Below, piece by piece: positions 6,993-13,006 of a DNA stretch of 13,393 nt; within the stretch, counting starts at the first letter, position 1, and every line of letters starts with the position of its first letter. The notes below the pieces were generated by a model. The model was not told the DNA's origin. It saw nothing but the letters and a program-made list of their open reading frames with translations, and did not search any database. The stretch is from Methanobacterium sp. PtaU1.Bin097. GTDB lineage: Archaea; Methanobacteriota; Methanobacteria; Methanobacteriales; Methanobacteriaceae. The stretch is from positions 1 through 13,393 of the forward strand of contig MVQY01000063.1 in NCBI GenBank assembly GCA_002067325.1, in the 5' to 3' direction. The position numbers and the translations under genes are program-made.

Positions 6993-7391
6993 ATGATTGA
7001 AATTGACTTTAACCCGGAGAATATGGAAAAATGTCTGTGTGCCCAGTGTCCGGTACAGGCCAAAAGTTCGTGTGTAAAAGATCAATGGAAAGAAATGGAG
7101 GAAGCAAGTTCAGCAGATATCGATAGTGGTTTTGTGGTGGACCCTGAAAAAGTACCCCAACTTTATTGTGCCACTGGGAAAACGATCTGCGGGGATCTGT
7201 ATTTCCATGAAGAATGCCAGTGTAAAGGCTGCGATGTCTGGAAAGAAAACGACCTGGAAGCAAGGGGAGCACCAGCCTATTTTTGTAAAAATGGAGAAGC
7301 TTCTGAGTGCTGTGAAATTGATATTGGAGAAGATGAAAGCCGTGAAGCTAAATTACGGGAATTAAGAAGGACTTATTATACGCCGGTATGA
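6993..7391 (+). CDS. Cys-rich DUF2769-like protein, possible metal or Fe-S binder
   Basis: This 132-residue soluble protein has 12 cysteines (14, 16, 19, 27, 59, 66, 75, 77, 80, 98, 106, 107). The N-terminal C-x-C-x2-CPV pattern and the middle C-x-C-x2-C-x2-W cluster recall the uncharacterised DUF2769 family, common in methanogens; I recognise it by pattern only. Clusters of this kind usually bind zinc or iron-sulfur centres, but the function is unknown. The last third is acidic and then basic (ESREAKLRELRR). The ATG has GGTGAT three bases upstream and a TATA box about 35 bases upstream. The final five codons and the stop have been duplicated immediately downstream. It appears monocistronic. 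Confidence 0.8.
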   Translation: MIEIDFNPENMEKCLCAQCPVQAKSSCVKDQWKEMEEASSADIDSGFVVDPEKVPQLYCATGKTICGDLYFHEECQCKGCDVWKENDLEARGAPAYFCKNGEASECCEIDIGEDESREAKLRELRRTYYTPV

Positions 7392-7417
7392 AAACTTAAT
7401 TATACGCCGGTATGAAA
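7371..7417 (+). repeat. Tandem duplication of the 3' end of the DUF2769-like gene
   Basis: Units 7371-7393 and 7394-7417 share an identical 18-base core ending in GCCGGTATGAAA (7376-7393 and 7400-7417); the second unit has one extra A. The first unit contains the last codons (encoding TYYTPV) and the TGA stop, so the second is a non-coding copy. It looks like a recent small slippage duplication. Confidence 0.8.
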
Positions 7418-7420
7418 TTT

Positions 7421-7446
7421 ACTTATTTTTTTAAAAGAAAAAGAAA
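7421..7446. terminator. Bidirectional T-run terminator
   Basis: Between convergent genes, T7 (7426-7432) reads on plus after the DUF2769-like gene, and TTTCTTTTTCTTTT (7433-7446 complement) reads on minus after the metallophosphoesterase gene. Confidence 0.6.
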
Positions 7447-7457
7447 TTAATTAAAAC

Positions 7458-8270
7458 CTAAATCAACGATCCGTTGGCTATTTTCCCTATTGGGGGTTTG
7501 AATATTTTCCCCTTAAATTTAAACTCCAGAGGATAATGTGCTAAATCTGCTTTAACCCCTGTTTCTGTATTTATCATTTTAACATGTAATTCGTCTTCAC
7601 CCAGTTCAATTAAATTGTATGAGGGAACGTTGGTGCCGTGTAACCTTCTGGTGGTTGCGGTTCCTGAATTTACAGTCACCAGTTCTTCCAACCTCCAGGC
7701 ATGGGGCACGTGTTTATGGCCGTTTAAAACCAGATCGACCTTGTATTCCATTAGAATTTTTAGGATATCCCCGGCATCTAGTAAAATATTTCTCTCCCGT
7801 CCTGTGCGGGGTATGGGGAGTATATGGTGATGGAACGTCACGATTATTCGCATATCTTCTCTAACTTTCCTTAGTTCACGAACCAACCATTCTCTCTGGT
7901 CTATTCCAATCTGTCCGTCATGAATATCGGGTTCTGAAGAATCTAATCCGATGATAACCATCCTGTTGTGCATATCGTTGTGTATAAACCTTCTATCGCC
8001 AATCAACCTTTTAAACTGTCGTAATCCGACATTACAGGAATCATGGTTTCCAGGCACAACATATACCTCTGCAGTGGATTTTAATTCATCGATAAATTCT
8101 TTTGCTTTAACATATTCTTCTACATATCCCTGTGCAGTTATATCTCCAGAGATTACTATCAAATCAGGGTTCTCTTCACTGACCTGCTCTAACAAATTAT
8201 TTTTAAGTTCTTCTGAGAACTTATATTCTTCAAAATGTAAATCAGACATCTGTGCGATTTTCTTTTTCAT
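7458..8270 (-). CDS. Calcineurin-like metallophosphoesterase
   Basis: This is a two-metal phosphoesterase, probably cytoplasmic because no signal or membrane segment is present. All family motifs are seen: SDLH (Asp10, His12), SGD (Asp43), GNHD (Asn75-His76), His148 in the TFHHH segment, and GHKH (His185, His187). The 270-residue length and layout resemble the class III cyclic-nucleotide phosphodiesterase branch (CpdA/Rv0805-like), but the substrate cannot be read from the sequence. The ATG has AGGAG about nine bases upstream. The promoter carries the same GTGT-N8-ACAC dyad as pstS, which suggests joint control with phosphate uptake and a possible role in recovering phosphate. It ends at a T-rich terminator and seems monocistronic. 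Confidence 0.92.
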   Translation of the reverse strand: MKKKIAQMSDLHFEEYKFSEELKNNLLEQVSEENPDLIVISGDITAQGYVEEYVKAKEFIDELKSTAEVYVVPGNHDSCNVGLRQFKRLIGDRRFIHNDMHNRMVIIGLDSSEPDIHDGQIGIDQREWLVRELRKVREDMRIIVTFHHHILPIPRTGRERNILLDAGDILKILMEYKVDLVLNGHKHVPHAWRLEELVTVNSGTATTRRLHGTNVPSYNLIELGEDELHVKMINTETGVKADLAHYPLEFKFKGKIFKPPIGKIANGSLI

Positions 8271-8296
8271 CTACAATTTCTCCTTTTTTTCACTTA

Positions 8297-8332
8297 TAGT
8301 GTAAAATAAGACACTAATAGTATAAATATTTA
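8297..8332 (-). promoter_or_regulatory. Metallophosphoesterase promoter with TAGTGT-N8-ACACTA dyad
   Basis: A minus-strand AT-rich TATA-like region (AATATTTATAC, about 8319-8329) lies just upstream of a perfect six-base-arm inverted repeat, TAGTGT (8297-8302) and ACACTA (8311-8316), with an eight-base spacer. The dyad lies between the TATA and the ribosome site, where a bound repressor would block initiation. The rest of the intergenic region up to 8541 is AT-rich, and no gene was seen in it. Confidence 0.5.
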
Positions 8333-8534
8333 TTTTTCCAGTAACTTTATCTAACCAAGTAAAAGTTCCAAGAAACTAGAAATGAAAAGTTATTTGACGT
8401 GGAAGTGCTAAAAAATTAAAATGATTTAATAAAAACTCAAAAGTGGGTGGAAAAATTAGAAAGGTAAAATATTATAGGGGATTTTAAAAAATTACTAGAA
8501 GATTAAAATAAATAGTGAATATTTAAAATATTAT

Positions 8535-8540
8535 AAAAAA
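8535..8540 (-). terminator. T6 directly after the phoU-like stop
   Basis: Six T residues on the minus strand begin two bases after the stop codon of the HTH-PhoU gene, followed by more AT-rich sequence. This is a plausible archaeal terminator for the two-gene unit. Confidence 0.45.
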
Positions 8541-8541
8541 C

Positions 8542-9435
8542 TTATTGACGTCTGAAACGCTCAGGCGTAGTGGTTCTGGGGATGTTACGATAAAACTCAC
8601 CGGCTGTATCCACTATCTCCACAGAGATATCACCGATCCTTTCAAATGACTTAACCACCCGTGATAAGGACAGATAATATGTGGAACGGTCTTTGTCCAT
8701 ATCATCATCCGCCATCTGGAGGGCGATGTTGTTCAGGGCCTTTTTCTGTAACTCATGAATTCTTTCCTCATAATCCATGATTTTATCCTTATAATCTAAT
8801 TCCTCATTTAAAAAAGCTTTCATGGAATAATTAACCATTTTCCGGGAGGTTTTAAACATGGATTTCAGGGTATCCAGCATCTCCTCATCAACTTCATAAC
8901 AACCACTTAAAACGAAGTTGGCTATTTGGGCGGTGTGATCAGCTATACGCTCCAGATCAAAGGCTATTTCACCAAAAACCATGGTTTTACTGAATTCAGA
9001 ATAAGGATTAATGGATATAACCGTGTCTACAGAGGCACGGATTTTTTCATGCATGTTGTTGGTTACGAAATCTAATTTAAGGGCTTCATTGGCCATTTCC
9101 TCATCGTATTTTAGGAAAGCATCGAAGGACATGTCAAACTGACTGCAGACCTGTTCAGCCATGTTCTTGAGCATCTCCTTGATTAGGAAGGTTCCAGCAT
9201 GCTCCCGGGAGGTAGGTTCCTCATCGAACATCTCAGAAAACTCATCGAACTTCTTAAGATCAAGGATATAAGCTCTCTTAACCACGCCACGTTTAACCAG
9301 AGGTTGTAATAGTTTAGTGACGTATCTACGGGTTAAACCTAATTTTTCGGCAATTTCATCCTGTGTGGATGGATTTTCATATAGTATAACATCCAGCACA
9401 GCTTTTAAAGTGTTATTTTTACCCTTTATATTCAT
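8542..9435 (-). CDS. HTH-PhoU fusion protein, putative phosphate-responsive regulator
   Basis: The 297 residues combine a DNA-binding winged-helix domain (about 9-58; TQDEIAEKLGLTRRYVTKLL is the helix-turn-helix) with two PhoU three-helix bundles. The metal/cluster-contact motifs of PhoU are present in both: Glu162-Arg-x-x-Asp166 in FDLERIADH, and Glu265-Arg-x-x-Asp269 in SFERIGDIS. Bacterial PhoU senses Pst activity through other proteins; a built-in HTH domain suggests that this version binds DNA itself. It is a good candidate for the regulator of pst and of the metallophosphoesterase, although it lies 4 kb away from the pst genes. It follows the membrane-protein gene by 43 bases with no clear promoter. 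The start ATG lacks a good ribosome site, only a weak GTTGAT. Confidence 0.9.
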   Translation of the reverse strand: MNIKGKNNTLKAVLDVILYENPSTQDEIAEKLGLTRRYVTKLLQPLVKRGVVKRAYILDLKKFDEFSEMFDEEPTSREHAGTFLIKEMLKNMAEQVCSQFDMSFDAFLKYDEEMANEALKLDFVTNNMHEKIRASVDTVISINPYSEFSKTMVFGEIAFDLERIADHTAQIANFVLSGCYEVDEEMLDTLKSMFKTSRKMVNYSMKAFLNEELDYKDKIMDYEERIHELQKKALNNIALQMADDDMDKDRSTYYLSLSRVVKSFERIGDISVEIVDTAGEFYRNIPRTTTPERFRRQ

Positions 9436-9478
9436 TATATCAACTAATTTAATGTTACCTATTTATCAATTAATCCAG

Positions 9479-10129
9479 TTACTTATCTATCTTTTCCTCT
9501 AGACTAATATCTTTTTCTTGCTCTTCACCATTCTTATAATATACTTGAACAGAATCCCGGGCTATGGCCACAACCACGAAGGTGATGGCAGCGATAATTA
9601 CCAGGGAAACCAGTTCGTTTACCTGGTAGTACAGGGGTGCGTATAGCTGTGCTACCGGGTTGTTAACATCCGCAAAGCCCACCAGGAGCTTTACCACACC
9701 TACAGCCACCAGGATATAACCGTACATCTTGTCGATGTTGTAATGTTTAATGTACGGGTAGAAACCCTGAATGATGGGGAATAAACCCATAACTATTAAA
9801 CCGATGCCCATGAGCTTGAAGAGGTTGTTTCCAGTGGCGCTTTCCAGGGTGAAAAATATCTCCTGGGGGGTGTGATAAATGCTTGACAAGAGATATATCA
9901 CTTCTATAGCCAGTATAACAATAAGCGGAAAAATATAGACGATTTCCCGCTCTATATTTTGTGTTTTAACATTTTCTACAGGGTTCTTTAAAAAATGGGA
10001 CATTAACTGGTACAACATAGAACCTAGAACTGCCCCTAAAACCGTACCGCCTATACCCAGTTGAGATGTGGTGTAGGCCACTATACCGGCGATTAAACCG
10101 GCCATTAAAATATCCAACGTCTTTGACAT
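9479..10129 (-). CDS. Five-TM membrane protein upstream of phoU-like gene, unknown function
   Basis: I do not recognise a named family. The 216 residues have a glycine-rich first hydrophobic segment (8-43, with repeated GxxxG-like spacing), further helices near 63-83, 103-123, 135-153 and 170-191, and a charged cytoplasmic-type tail (EEQEKDISLEEK). Helix 2 contains a buried Glu76 and the loop before helix 3 is acidic (TLES). Co-orientation and the 43-base gap suggest co-transcription with the HTH-PhoU gene, so it could be a membrane partner of that regulator; this is inference from position. The ribosome site is weak. A minus-strand TATA-like AGAATAAATATT (10190-10201) about 65 bases upstream is the likely promoter of the pair. 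Confidence 0.8.
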   Translation of the reverse strand: MSKTLDILMAGLIAGIVAYTTSQLGIGGTVLGAVLGSMLYQLMSHFLKNPVENVKTQNIEREIVYIFPLIVILAIEVIYLLSSIYHTPQEIFFTLESATGNNLFKLMGIGLIVMGLFPIIQGFYPYIKHYNIDKMYGYILVAVGVVKLLVGFADVNNPVAQLYAPLYYQVNELVSLVIIAAITFVVVAIARDSVQVYYKNGEEQEKDISLEEKIDK

Positions 10130-10189
10130 CTTATCATCTAAAGTATATCCATTTTTGTTTATTATTTCTTTTTTTCTTAGATTATCTCA

Positions 10190-10201
10190 ATATTTATTCT
10201 A
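10190..10201 (-). promoter_or_regulatory. TATA box of the membrane protein-phoU unit
   Basis: AGAATAAATATT on the minus strand, about 61-72 bases before the ATG at 10129, would place the transcript start near 10168 with a leader of about 40 bases. Confidence 0.4.
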
Positions 10202-10274
10202 CATAGATATTCTTTACTATACAGAAAGAAAATTTATTCTTTTCTATTTTGAAGTATTTCTTGCCATAAATGTT

Positions 10275-10291
10275 ACCTGAAAATACCAGGT
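10275..10291. other. Small stem-loop between phoU unit and tRNA-Thr
   Basis: ACCTG (10275-10279) and CAGGT (10287-10291) pair around a seven-base AT-rich loop. It lies downstream of tRNA-Thr on minus and upstream of the phoU-unit promoter. It could be part of a processing or termination structure; no further support was seen. Confidence 0.25.
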
Positions 10292-10327
10292 TAAAATCAA
10301 ATCTAAATCAAAAATAACACATTCCTT

Positions 10328-10333
10328 AAAAAA
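10328..10333 (-). terminator. T6 terminator of tRNA-Thr
   Basis: TTATTTTTT on the minus strand follows the tRNA 3' end within three bases, the usual T-run stop for archaeal tRNA genes. Confidence 0.6.
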
Positions 10334-10335
10334 TA

Positions 10336-10408
10336 AGCCTCAGGGGGGATTCGAACCCCCGACCTATGCCTTACCAAGGCATCGCTCTACCGGCTGAGCC
10401 ACTGAGGC
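10336..10408 (-). tRNA. tRNA-Thr (anticodon GGT)
   Basis: Complete cloverleaf: acceptor stem GCCTCAG/CTGAGGC, D-stem GCTC/GAGC, anticodon stem ATGCC/GGCAT with loop TTGGTAA (anticodon GGT at 10373-10375), five-base variable loop and T-arm GGGGG-TTCGAAT-CCCCC. Discriminator base T is at 10336; the CCA is not encoded. It decodes ACC and ACU. A minus-strand TATA-like box (CATATATAGT, 10452-10461) lies about 45 bases upstream. Confidence 0.97.
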
Positions 10409-10541
10409 TAGAAGACTATCTTTTATTAGGTGATACCACTATTATACTTAACTATATATGGACAAATCATTTTTCATAAACTCTTCATATTATTATTTAA
10501 AATACTTTCCTAACCCTAAAATAGGAGTAAGTTAATTTAAG

Positions 10542-10625
10542 TGCAGGGGATGGGATTCGAACCCACGTAGGCCTACGCCAGAGGATCTTAAGTCCACCCC
10601 CTTTGGCCAGCTCGGGCACCCCTGC
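10542..10625 (-). tRNA. tRNA-Leu (anticodon TAA)
   Basis: This is a class II tRNA: acceptor stem GCAGGGG/CCCCTGC with discriminator A, anticodon loop CTTAAGA (anticodon TAA at 10588-10590), a long variable arm formed by CGTAGGCCTACG, and a T-arm with TTCGAAT. CCA is not encoded. The anticodon stem GTGGA/TCCTC contains a U-U mismatch at the 28-42 pair. A TATA-like ACTATATG box (10649-10656, read on minus) is about 25 bases upstream. Confidence 0.95.
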
Positions 10626-10763
10626 ATACATCGAACTTGGGTTTACATACTATATGAAGTTAACGGTGATTTAAATTATTAAATTACAAGTATTTATACC
10701 ATATCCATGGAACAATTGCCCTTAAAATCTCTTACCATAGCCAGTATAACAACGATTAAATAA

Positions 10764-10788
10764 TTTATAAACCCATACCTATAATAGG
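10764..10788 (+). promoter_or_regulatory. Ferredoxin promoter with CCTATAATAGG palindrome
   Basis: TTTATAAA (10764-10771) is a good TATA box, predicting a start near 10791 and a leader of about 50 bases. The palindrome CCTATAATAGG (10778-10788) lies between box and start and could be an operator. The rest of 10626-10840 holds the tRNA-Leu promoter and no recognisable gene. Confidence 0.4.
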
Positions 10789-10840
10789 ATTTGAGTTGTT
10801 CTTTTAATTTTTTTCTCTGGCAATAGGGGGTTCTGGTGGT

Positions 10841-11017
10841 TTGATAAAATACCAACGAGATAATTGTGGTTATTGTGGGGCCTGTGTAGCGGTATGCCCC
10901 CAGCAAATTCTGGAACTAACTGAAAATGAAGTAACCAAAGGTATTGGGTGTGATGAATGCGGTAATTGCACCATAGTATGCCCCATGGGAGCCTTCACCA
11001 GGGAGGATGAGCCATGA
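10841..11017 (+). CDS. Small 2[4Fe-4S] ferredoxin, likely electron donor to the adjacent reductase
   Basis: The 58-residue protein has two complete CxxCxxCxxxCP motifs: Cys9, 12, 15, 19 and Cys37, 40, 43, 47, each followed by Pro. It therefore binds two [4Fe-4S] clusters. No ATG is available; the frame is open only back to a stop at 10805, and TTG at 10841 gives the expected N-terminus (xIKYQRDNCGYC) with GGGGGTT eight bases upstream. The next gene is a geranylgeranyl-reductase-type flavoenzyme. A neighbouring ferredoxin is known to support such a reductase in Methanosarcina acetivorans, so an electron-donor role is likely. The stop overlaps (ATGA) a 27-codon ORF that contains the stem-loop array. 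Confidence 0.88.
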   Translation: MIKYQRDNCGYCGACVAVCPQQILELTENEVTKGIGCDECGNCTIVCPMGAFTREDEP

Positions 11018-11110
11018 GGTATGACTTCACATGGTGGATGAGCCATGAAAATGACATGGCTAGGAGGATAAGGGCTATGAGGTATGACATAGCCTAGAGG
11101 ACGAACCATG
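11011..11110 (+). repeat. Array of tandem stem-loops between ferredoxin and reductase
   Basis: Three successive inverted repeats occur: GCCATG/CATGGT (11011-11016 with 11030-11035), AGCCATG/CATGGCT (11041-11047 with 11055-11061) and GGCTATG/CATAGCC (11073-11079 with 11088-11094). The second and third differ by a compensating C-G to T-A change. Each unit also matches the reductase's own start region, GAGGACGAACCATGAAATAT (11097-11116), carrying a GGATGA- or GGATAA-like block, an ATG, and TATGAC- or AATGAC-like sequence. The array looks like repeated copies of that start region that have been kept able to fold. Confidence 0.75.
11014..11097 (+). CDS. Possible 27-residue leader peptide spanning the stem-loop array
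   Basis: The ORF starts in an ATGA overlap with the ferredoxin stop and ends with TAG just inside the ribosome site of the reductase (GAGG, 11097-11100). It has GGAGGATGA five bases upstream of its ATG. The peptide contains MRYD at both ends (residues 1-4 and 22-25), echoing the MKYD start of the reductase. Tight overlap at one end and termination at the next ribosome site suggest a role in passing ribosomes to the reductase start. It could equally be an accident of the repeats. Confidence 0.3.
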   Translation: MRYDFTWWMSHENDMARRIRAMRYDIA

Positions 11111-12286
11111 AAATATGATGTGGTGGTGGTAGGGGGACGTATTGGGGGGTCGGTCTCTTCTCTTTTTGCTTCTCGAGATGATGTGGATGTCCTGATGATT
11201 GAAAAGAGACAGGAAATTGGCACGCCTGTACAGTGTGCCGAGGGAACAACCCTGTCCACTTTTAAGATTCTGGATATGAAGCCTTCTAGAAGGTTCATCA
11301 ACTCATATATTGAAGGTGCTACTGTTTATGCCCCGGACGGTAGGGCTCTTGATTTGGAAGAGGTGACTGGTCGTAATTTTCTGGATGGTGCTGGCTATGA
11401 AGGTTACATCTTAGATAGGAAGGTCTTTGATAAACACCTGGCCATACAGGCAGCCAAGGCAGGGACAGATATAATGATGAAGACCACCGTAAAGGACCTG
11501 ATAAGAAAGGAAGGTAAGGTGTGCGGGGTGGTGGCCAAGCACTTGGGAAAAATCATGGAGATAAAGGCCGACGTGGTCATAGCCGCCGATGGAGTCGAAT
11601 CCAACATGACCCGATTGGCCGGACTCACCAGTCCTAACCAACCCCGAGATATAGGTTCATGTGCACAACTTGAGCTGGTCGGTTTAGACATAGACCCCTA
11701 CCGGCTTAACTTCTATTTCGGGAGGAAAATAGCCCCTGGGGGATATTTATGGATGTTTCCCAAGGGAGAAGACACGGTTAACGTGGGTTTAGGGGTGAGG
11801 AGCAATAAAAAGACAGCTTACCAGTATCTTAACCAGTTCATCTCCAGGTTCGACGATGTAACCCCGGTGGAACTTAACATTGGTGGAGTTCCCCTATCAG
11901 GACCAATTGATAGGACTTATTCCGATGGTTTCCTGGTGGTAGGGGATGCAGCTGGACAGGTGGACCCTGTCACCGGGGGAGGAATACATACCACGGCCTT
12001 CTGTGCTAAAGTCGCCGGACAAGTCGCAGCAGAAGCCGCCAAAAAGGAAGACACATCCGCTGATGTTTTAAAAAAATACGATGATATATGGAGGGAAAGG
12101 TTTGGAAAAAACCTTGAAATATCCCTTAAATATCGAAATGCCGCTGATAAATTAACTGATAAGGATATGAATGCCCTTGCAGAATTTTTAGAAAAAAATA
12201 AAATGGAAAATTTATCAAAGATTTCCGCAATAAAGTTCCTGGGAAAACATCCCAATCTGTTGAAGTTAATTAAGGATTTTCTGTGA
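11108..12286 (+). CDS. Geranylgeranyl reductase family flavoprotein (archaeal lipid saturation)
   Basis: This FAD-dependent reductase of 392 residues probably reduces the double bonds of geranylgeranyl chains of archaeal membrane lipids or related prenyl compounds. The N-terminal dinucleotide-binding segment is VVVVGGRIGGS (5-15): a GGRxxG variant of GxGxxG, seen in other FAD enzymes of this superfamily. Further family motifs are PVQCAEG (40-46), the YLWMFPKG substrate-side segment, and the FAD-binding GDAAGQVDPVTGGGIH. The C-terminal part is helical and lysine-rich, without a membrane segment, as expected for a peripheral membrane enzyme. The ATG at 11108 has GAGGACGA upstream. The ferredoxin gene before it is the probable electron source. 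The exact substrate (phospholipid, geranylgeranyl diphosphate or quinone-like side chain) is not decided by the sequence. Confidence 0.92.
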   Translation: MKYDVVVVGGRIGGSVSSLFASRDDVDVLMIEKRQEIGTPVQCAEGTTLSTFKILDMKPSRRFINSYIEGATVYAPDGRALDLEEVTGRNFLDGAGYEGYILDRKVFDKHLAIQAAKAGTDIMMKTTVKDLIRKEGKVCGVVAKHLGKIMEIKADVVIAADGVESNMTRLAGLTSPNQPRDIGSCAQLELVGLDIDPYRLNFYFGRKIAPGGYLWMFPKGEDTVNVGLGVRSNKKTAYQYLNQFISRFDDVTPVELNIGGVPLSGPIDRTYSDGFLVVGDAAGQVDPVTGGGIHTTAFCAKVAGQVAAEAAKKEDTSADVLKKYDDIWRERFGKNLEISLKYRNAADKLTDKDMNALAEFLEKNKMENLSKISAIKFLGKHPNLLKLIKDFL

Positions 12287-12645
12287 ATCTGAATTTTTTT
12301 AGCTGGCTGATTTAAAAAGGATCGATTCATTAATAATTATAATTATTAATTATAATAAATGTGCCACCTTTAGAGCTTATTCTGATGTATAAATTAATGT
12401 GTAATTATTACTAAATGTTCTCAGAAATGACAAAATAAAAAAAAATATCTAAATATTTTCTGAAAATTGTTTGTAAATTTTACATTTGAGGTTCATTTTT
12501 GTTTTTATTATTAGTTAGGGTTGTTGTGAATAGATTCAAGCATTTTCTTTGGGTTGAAATAATAATTGTTTGTCTGAACTGGAGATGAGGATTATTAAAA
12601 TGATAAATAGATGTTTGTTGATATGGTATTATTAGGTGTTAAAAA
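12287..12645. other. AT-rich intergenic region with terminator and long palindrome
   Basis: T7 at 12294-12300 is a plausible terminator for the reductase gene. A perfect 22-base AT-only palindrome follows at 12329-12350. The rest is very AT-rich with only very short ORFs (for example seven codons from 12418). The ribosome site AGGTG (12634-12638) of the next gene ends it. No RNA gene was recognised. Confidence 0.5.
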
Positions 12646-12963
12646 ATGGATGTCGTTAGTCTTGGTTTGATTTGTGGTTTAGTTTTTGGTCTTTTTTCCA
12701 GCTTGATAATGATTCCAATGAAAGTGGAGTCTCGACGAAAGAAGTATGAAGCCATTTCCAGTGCTTTTGTGGACCGCTTTATGATTGGTTTAATAGTTCC
12801 CAGCGCCACTTTTGGTTTAGATCCTCTGATTAGTGGGTTAATCATCGGAATCGGGTTAAGTCTTCCATCGGCTATTGTAACCCGGGCTTATGCACCTATA
12901 ATGGTTATTGGGGCTGTTGGGGGTTTGATTATTGGTTTTGTAACCAAATCTGTAGTAGGATGA
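12646..12963 (+). CDS. Small membrane protein of unknown function
   Basis: The 105 residues are mostly hydrophobic, with helices about 4-25, 45-65, 67-82 and 85-103. A short basic loop (ESRRKKYE, 28-35) probably faces the cytoplasm. Glycines are frequent in the helices, including a GLIIG repeat in the last two (69-73 and 93-97). I recognise no family. The ATG has AGGTG seven bases upstream, and codon use resembles that of the neighbours, so the gene is probably real. It may be co-transcribed with the DUF3795-like gene 43 bases downstream. Confidence 0.7.
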   Translation: MDVVSLGLICGLVFGLFSSLIMIPMKVESRRKKYEAISSAFVDRFMIGLIVPSATFGLDPLISGLIIGIGLSLPSAIVTRAYAPIMVIGAVGGLIIGFVTKSVVG

Positions 12964-13006
12964 TGCCAATCGACATTCGTGCTTAATTGTATTGGGGGTA
13001 TGAATT

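Noticed and set aside
8340..8534. Possible small RNA gene between metallophosphoesterase and phoU-like gene
   Set aside because: AT-rich sequence without a clear stem, C/D boxes or a promoter-terminator pair.
10694..10906. 70-codon minus-strand ORF across the ferredoxin 5' region
   Set aside because: It overlaps a clear ferredoxin on the other strand and has low-complexity composition without family features.
11014..11110. Remnant of an insertion or decayed gene start
   Set aside because: No transposase, target duplication or further similarity to the reductase beyond the start region; a tandem duplication explains it better.
11404..12330. Several minus-strand ORFs of 76-137 codons opposite the reductase gene
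   Set aside because: They are antisense to a well-supported conserved enzyme and show no recognisable domain.
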